Positions 58,451 to 64,000 of a stretch of DNA of 64,000 bases are shown in pieces; the first letter of the stretch is position 1; each line of letters begins with the position of its first letter. This DNA is from Paralvinella palmiformis (lineage: Eukaryota > Annelida > Polychaeta > Terebellida > Alvinellidae), in the NCBI GenBank assembly GCA_025642065.1, contig JAODUP010000050.1, forward strand, positions 558,501 to 622,500, in the 5' to 3' direction. The notes below the pieces were generated by a model, which was not told the origin of the DNA, did not search any database, and saw only the letters and a list, made by a program, of their open reading frames with translations. The position numbers and the translations under genes are program-made.

Positions 58451-58629
58451 AGAACGGTTTGTTCTAAAGGCAATCCTACTTCCGAAAATCGACAAACATT
58501 ATGTCACGTGTCAAAAATTTTACAATATAAAAACAGATCTACCAATGCCTTTACTTTGTTAATTAATAAACAATATTTGTTACGCTTTAGCCCAGCGCTT
58601 AATACCTTCAAGCCTGAAATCATCACTCT

Positions 58630-58735
58630 TACGATGGTAATGAAGCGAATTCAAAGATGAAACACCCTTCAGGTATATGCCCACGCCGAGATTCGAACTC
58701 GGGTGGTAGTAATCCGTCTCTTATGGGACTCAGAT
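58630..58735 (-). mobile_element. SINE family 1 fragment
   Basis: Minus-strand head part with CGAGTTCGAATCTCGGCGTG and the start of the body GGGTGTTTCATCTTTGA; the 3' part of the body is missing. Confidence 0.7.
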
Positions 58736-58768
58736 GAATAGGAACTCCTTCATCCCAAATGTAATACA

Positions 58769-58942
58769 TCTGTCCAACATATGTCAAACATATGTAATAT
58801 ATCTGTCAAACATATGCAATACACCTATCCAACATCTGTCAAACATCTGTCAAACATCTGTCAAACATCTGTCAAACATCTGTCAAACATCTGTCAAACG
58901 GCTGTCAAACATGCTGTCAAACATCTGTCAAACATCTGTCAG
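58769..58942. repeat. 11-bp minisatellite CATCTGTCAAA
   Basis: About 12 to 15 head-to-tail units, more diverged at the left end (CATATGTCAAA). Confidence 0.93.
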
Positions 58943-59454
58943 TATCATTTTATTCATTTACAATAAAATGACTAAAATTTTTAGTTAAGTTATTTTTCAT
59001 GTGAATAAGAATTCCCCTACATTATTATGGGTCAATAAACAGCATGTTTATGTCTATGTGTAGGTCTATGCCAAAAAAAGAGATATGCCAACCAGTATAC
59101 ACAACTGTATATCAAAAACTGAAATGTGCAATATAATAATACACACCGAGCATATAAATGTAAATTGCTAAACATATTAAAATTCGGTTGTGATTATTCT
59201 ATGTTCAAAGTCTTCGTACGTCATCTCGGATTCATCAACAACCAACCAAAGCCAAAAAAAGGGATTTAATTTTACCCTAAATTGATTAAAAAAACCTACA
59301 GGTAAAGGAGTACATTTTGCGATTTATTCATTCAGCGACAGATGTCGACTGGTAGGACATTGATATTTTCTGAATAGGATGGAGAAAATCGGTCTAAAAA
59401 TGAGAGATTTCCCGTTGTTAAAATTCATGACGAATTTGCATATATAACAGTCCA

Positions 59455-59458
<4 letters not shown>

Positions 59459-59517
<59 letters not shown>
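59459..59517. repeat. (TA)n microsatellite
   Basis: Perfect TA tract. A family-1 SINE tail fragment (TTTTACGGCCACCTTTGTG, minus strand) follows at 59,530-59,572. Confidence 0.95.
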
Positions 59518-59520
<3 letters not shown>

Positions 59521-59964
59521 CAATGTCGTTGTTTTACGGCCACCTTTGTGTACATGGTAAGGTAAATGGGTACCATTTAAATCTAATCAATCAAGTCAAC
59601 AATTAGTTGAGAAACCGTTTTGGCGAGTTTAGCTTAGACAGTTTGATGATAATATTAAATCTATATGTTGTAAAGACGGTATTTTTGACAGAGTTCACGA
59701 AGATCAGATAAAGGTCAAAGATAACAGAGACAACAAATGTCTAAATGATTTAGACACGTTTATCATCTTCTTCGTCTTTATCAGTCTAGAGTCTACGGAT
59801 TATTATGTGATTTAGAATTAATTGTTTTATCTGGATAGCTTCTTTCGGCTACAAATAGCCACACTGCTGATGAAGGTTTCGAACCGACTCAAACACGTGT
59901 TTGAGGGATTAGACCTCGAAGAATCTTCACTGGGCTATACGTTCCCGGCGCAACGCCGAGGCTA

Positions 59965-60052
59965 GACTCACTCGCTCGCTCGCACACTCACTCACTCACT
60001 CACTCACTCACTCACTCATTCATTCACTCACTCATTCGTTCACTAACTCACT
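59965..60052. repeat. (CACT)n tetranucleotide repeat
   Basis: CTCGCTCG then CACT units with occasional CATT. Confidence 0.92.
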
Positions 60053-60099
60053 TCCAGTTGAAAATAAATACACCACCGGTTACAATATTCCAATTACAA

Positions 60100-60920
60100 T
60101 CCCGGTCTGAGGAAAACTATCGTTTGAACCAATATCGTGTTCGGCGACTTTAGCAAAAAGTATCCAATTCGTCTATTAGATCGTAGAAGTGTTCTATGTG
60201 TAGAGAGCAACAAACACAAAACTAGCACAGATTCAATTCGCCTCAAAACCTCCCCCTCCCGAAACCTACTGCCTACAGCTGCTTTATTAAACAAACAAAA
60301 TTTGATACTGCGACTATGCTGAGTGTTTTTATTTATTTGTACGAGAAGAAAACGTCGTCTGAAGCGCACATTGAATGACTCAAGTGCACTGGATCAGACG
60401 GACGGGGGTTGTTTTGAAAGAATCCAGGACGGCCGCTTACGGGAGAGATTTCGTCTAAAACGAGCGTAAAATTAAATTACCTCCCACAACCTTTGTTGCC
60501 GAAAAACATCAATAACGACCACGACCGAAACATCAACAACAACAACAACAACAACATTATCTGCAACAAACAGGTGCTAATACGCAGAAGCGGACAATTG
60601 GTCGAGAAGAAATCCTATTGGGCGAAGAAATCGTTCGAAACTATCACGTGACGAAGCTGACATCGGAATCCTATTTGTGACACGTTATTTTATCGTTCAC
60701 AAAACTAACTCGTTCGACTGCTGGTAGCAGGTTCCATTTAAATAATTGCTTCTCGTAAAGACATCTGAGAATAAAACGTGAATTTAGCATATAATTTGTT
60801 TATTGTTTACTCCAAAGATCATCTTTATCGGCGTATTATCTAGTCACGGCATTTAACAAGAAAAAACTAAAACTAAGCACGCGGGCGTGTGATAAGATTA
60901 TAGCCTGTCCTTTGTCGAGG
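60100..60920. other. CpG-richer stretch without a recognised gene
   Basis: CpG is more frequent here than in the surrounding AT-rich DNA, and again at 61,200-61,720. Such patches often mark promoters of neighbouring genes, but no exon could be identified. An (AAC)n tract is at 60,533-60,556. Confidence 0.35.
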
Positions 60921-60923
60921 ATG

Positions 60924-61104
60924 ATTGATGTTTTACGGCCACTTTTGTGCACAAGGTAGGCTAAATGGGCCGAGCGACTTCCAAAGGTAATGAACCGAAG
61001 TGAAAGACGAAACAACCTTCAGATATGTTCACGCCGGGATTCGAACACGGGTGGTAGTGATCTGTGGTCCAACACGCTACCGTTAGACCACGGAGACGTC
61101 CCTG
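60924..61104 (-). mobile_element. SINE family 1, full-length copy
   Basis: Minus-strand head GTGGTCTAACGGTAGCGTG (A box) and GTGTTCGAATCCCGGCGTG (B box), then the complete body ending in GGCCGTAAAACATCAATCAT. One of the least diverged copies. Confidence 0.88.
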
Positions 61105-61860
61105 TCCTTTGTCGAGAAATACGGGCCATGTACTGGTAATACTGATTGGGGGGGGGGGGGATTGTGATGCTAGCTAGGTAATTCCCATCATTAAGGAAGG
61201 ACGTGATGAGTCGCTATGCTACAGAAGAGCAAAGGAAACGGGGCGGAGAAATTTCAATTGAAAAAAATAATATCGGGGCGAAAATCCAAGAAAAATAAAC
61301 GCATTCCGAGCCGGAGAAAACTGTTACAATAATTATATTTGGCCGTTCCCGGCTCGGCAACAACCGTCTCAGCGGTGTCGAACAATCCCGTAATACCTTT
61401 AGTTCATTAGTCCTGCATGGCTCTCTTTAAAACTCTAGACACTCGGCTGATGTTAGACAAACATCCATTTCACACGAACGCTATTGAAGTCACCCTTTCA
61501 GAATATTTTCGCAGGAAAGTTAACGCGACCGCGGATGGCGTCTTCGAGTTTTATCCGAAATAAATTATCCGGGGGGCGGCTCGGGGGGGGGGGTGGGGGG
61601 GCGAATCGTTTCGGTATTACGGGTAAAACAGTTGTAGAAACGTAAATAAATCGGCGCAAACGAAAGCTTTATGCCGGGTTTCTCTCAGTCCGTCCACCGC
61701 CCCCCTCCCCCCCCCCCACGAGAAATAACTGTTGGCATTCATCTGTGCAAGCATTTTTTCGTTTATGAAGTGAGCACTCTTCATCCATTACTCAAATAAT
61801 AGGATGGTACGATAATAATGGTCTAAAGACAAGTTAATAATGGTCGAAATGGCAGTTATT
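61105..61860. other. Stretch without a recognised gene, with G and C homopolymers
   Basis: G tracts at 61,147-61,160 and 61,570-61,601, and C tracts near 61,700-61,720. No coding feature. Confidence 0.45.
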
Positions 61861-61861
61861 T

Positions 61862-62000
61862 TAAGCATATGGTCCGTAATTTACAGCTTCACAACGGGGA
61901 CTAGCTCTAAATGAATTTAGATTTTACAATATATGGCATATTCGGAGGAGAAAACCTTGCCAGTTGCCTGGCTGGATGAAACACTCCTTCTACTATACCA
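61862..62000 (-). mobile_element. SINE family 2, copy 4, head truncated
   Basis: The minus strand carries GGCAACTGGCAAGGTTTTCT and the body down to GTAAATTACGGACCATATGC; the tRNA head is missing. Confidence 0.8.
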
Positions 62001-62159
62001 GATTTCCTCAACAAAATCTCCTGGCGTATTGTGGTGGATTTATATCGCTTTAAAGCGCTACACATTCAAATGTGAGTTTTGACAACCGAATGAAGACATT
62101 CTGCTCTTAATTTCGGTGAAATCGGCCAAAACGTCATAATGTCTTCAATGATGGTCGTG

Positions 62160-62160
<1 letters not shown>

Positions 62161-62202
<42 letters not shown>
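62161..62202. repeat. (TA)n microsatellite
   Basis: Perfect TA tract. Confidence 0.95.
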
Positions 62203-62203
<1 letters not shown>

Positions 62204-62394
62204 CGAGAACGTTATGATATTATCAACCTATTTATTGATTACAGATGTTGACCAGATGAAGTCGATGTTGATTGAGAATATTTTAATTATATGAAACAGA
62301 TGATGGAACTAGTTAACTAGATGATCTGAGGGGAAGAGTGCCTCATTTGACCTTGAATTTAAGGGCTGACTCCTGGGGAGTTATCCAACAAACA

Positions 62395-62478
62395 GCAGAT
62401 AATGTCCGAAAGTCGAATCTTGATCACGTCGTTTAAAGAGTATAGTACTCTAACCACTGTACTAGCCGAGTGCCCTAC
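62395..62478 (-). mobile_element. tRNA-like SINE head
   Basis: The minus strand has GGCTAGTACAGTGGTTAGAG and a B-box-like AAGATTCGACTTT. No body is recognised. Confidence 0.4.
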
Positions 62479-62905
62479 AGTGCTATATGATAACAGTGTT
62501 CAGTGTAATATGATGACAGTGTTTAGTGTTATACGATGACAGTGTTTAGTGCTATATGATGGCTGTTTTAGTGTTATACGATGACAGTGTTCAATGTTAT
62601 ATGATGGTAGTGTTCAATGTTATGCGATGGCAGTGTTCAGTGTTATGCGATGAGGGTGTTCAATGTTATATGATGGCAGTGTTCAATGTTATATGATGGC
62701 AATGTTCAGTGTTATACAATAACGGTGTTCAGTGTTATGCGATGACAGTGTTCGGTGTTATACGATGAGGGTGTTCAATGTTATATGATGGCAGTGTTCA
62801 ATGTTATATGATGGCAATGTTCAGTGTTATACAATAACGGTGTTCAGTGTTATGCGATGACAGTGTTCGGTGTTATACGATGACTGTGTTTAGTGTTATA
62901 CGGCG
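62478..62905. repeat. 23-bp minisatellite with higher-order structure
   Basis: About 19 units of GTGTTCAGTGTTATACGATG plus ACA. A block of five units (about 115 bp) is itself duplicated: the sequence from about 62,640 repeats from about 62,757. Confidence 0.9.
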
Positions 62906-63185
62906 AGACTCTCCTAGTTCATATAGCAAACAAAACACCATAAATATATATAATAAGTTTATATATTATTGTTGACTAACAGCCAGGATGAGATATATCA
63001 TCGGAAATACACAAGAGTATACGAGTAGGCGACATAAATACTATCGTTGAGTACAATAGGTGAGTACACGAGTAAAGGTATTGGATGTCCGTACTGAGAT
63101 GTGAACAGTCAGTGAGTAAACGAGTTGATATCTTTCTTTAGTATCCGTATTATTCATTCCTGAGAGATATCGGCAACCAAGGTGT

Positions 63186-63385
63186 GGCAGATAATGCGGT
63201 GATTAGGGGACTGGCTCACAAATATACTGATCCGAGTTCGAATCCGACGCATGCCTGTGTTTCAGGGATGTCTCCATCTGATTAAACATCCCGCATTTAC
63301 AGATTACACTAAGATTCGAACCCGAGCATTGAGGCCTACACCGCACCACGTTACCGTCTGCGCTACTCAACGTCCCCCACAAAGC
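63186..63385. mobile_element. Two tRNA-like SINE heads facing each other
   Basis: The plus strand has GGTGATTAGGGGACTGG and GAGTTCGAATCCG (to 63,250). The minus strand has GAGTAGCGCAGACGGTAACG and GGGTTCGAATC (63,310-63,385). Neither folds into a convincing functional tRNA. Confidence 0.4.
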
Positions 63386-63602
63386 CACCCTCCCGTCTGG
63401 ATACGAATAGAGGATGTGAGTGGATCATGTTAGCATATGATGTAAATACATGATGTCACTATCAGTCATGAGTACACTGTCTTCCACTATTCCCGTTTCG
63501 AGTGTGTACTTTGTTATAGTACACGGGTGATTTCTGGGAAGGCGCCCGGATGTAAACAAGTTGTAAGTCGTTCCAGGTTAGTGCGGATTACTTCTACTGG
63601 CG

Positions 63603-63671
63603 CGCACACACACGCGCACACGCGCGCGCGCGCGCGCACACACATACACCCACAGAGGAACACACACACAC

Positions 63672-63727
<56 letters not shown>

Positions 63728-63748
63728 AGAGAGAGAGAGAGAGAGAGA
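63603..63748. repeat. CA / CG / CA / TA / GA compound microsatellite
   Basis: Includes a CGCGCGCG run, which is rare in this genome, between CA tracts, followed by TA and GA. The frames through it are artefacts. Confidence 0.96.
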
Positions 63749-64000
63749 TGGGCATAAGGAGATATATAGTACCCAGCCTTACTGTAGTACATATTTCTAG
63801 TTCTACGTTTTCGTACAGTTTCATCCATTTTGTTAACTTTTCCTTGATGGTGAGAGTGGGGGGACAGGAAGCTTTATTTTTTTTAAACATTACGCGATAT
63901 TAGCCTATTAAATAAGATTATTTCGAAAGTGTAAAAGTATTTATTAGGAAATTCACTCATTTATCAACTCATTCACTACTACACGCATGACTACCGGTAG

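Noticed and set aside
58769..58942. CRISPR-like array of short repeats
   Set aside because: Units are directly adjacent without spacers, in a eukaryotic genome; it is a minisatellite.
60924..61104. Possible genuine tRNA genes at SINE heads
   Set aside because: A and B boxes are present, but paired acceptor stems are not evident, and the heads are attached to a repeated body with several copies.

Overview
The window is nuclear DNA from an invertebrate animal, most likely a mollusc or another lophotrochozoan. The reasons are an AT-rich background, small exons in kilobase-scale introns with GT/AG junctions, many long CA/TA/GA/GTCT microsatellites, several tRNA-derived SINE families, CR1/L2/jockey-like LINE debris, a Polinton-type polymerase relic and a lectin-like (F5/8C) plus EGF plus FnIII ectodomain. 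The species cannot be named from sequence alone.

Positions 1-26,460 (+ strand) hold the 3' part of one large kinesin gene. Fourteen exons between 2,116 and 25,868 join in a consistent phase into 1,083 codons plus a stop, with no frameshift. The first four visible exons carry the C-terminal half of a kinesin motor domain that resembles KIF6 (kinesin-9 family, axonemal/ciliary kinesins). A short coiled-coil neck, a long low-complexity tail (one exon of 382 codons) and a C-terminal IQ motif follow. The start codon, P-loop and promoter lie upstream of the window. The introns carry SINEs, LINE 3' ends and microsatellites; two SINEs lie directly upstream of splice acceptors.

Positions 26,460-38,000 hold dispersed repeats and the broken remains of a single-pass receptor-like gene. 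On the minus strand, in descending order, are two F5/8C (fucolectin-like) exons, one EGF-like exon and one FnIII exon. Just beyond them, on the plus strand, are a transmembrane exon and a basic cytoplasmic exon. Four of these six exons contain a frame break, whereas the neighbouring kinesin exons have none, so decay and a local inversion are more likely than poor sequence. A LINE fragment lies a few tens of bases from the EGF exon.

Positions 38,000-52,000 are a graveyard of mobile elements: a Polinton/Maverick-type protein-primed DNA polymerase relic (+), a hAT-like TTF/DUF4371 transposase relic (+), an internally deleted LINE (-, 45.5-46.7 kb) and a second LINE with endonuclease and reverse transcriptase parts (-, 47.9-50.6 kb). 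All are defective.

Positions 52,000-64,000 have no recognisable gene. They hold minisatellites (33-bp, 16-bp, 11-bp and 23-bp units), SINEs and a CpG-richer stretch near 60-61.8 kb that could belong to a neighbouring gene outside the window.
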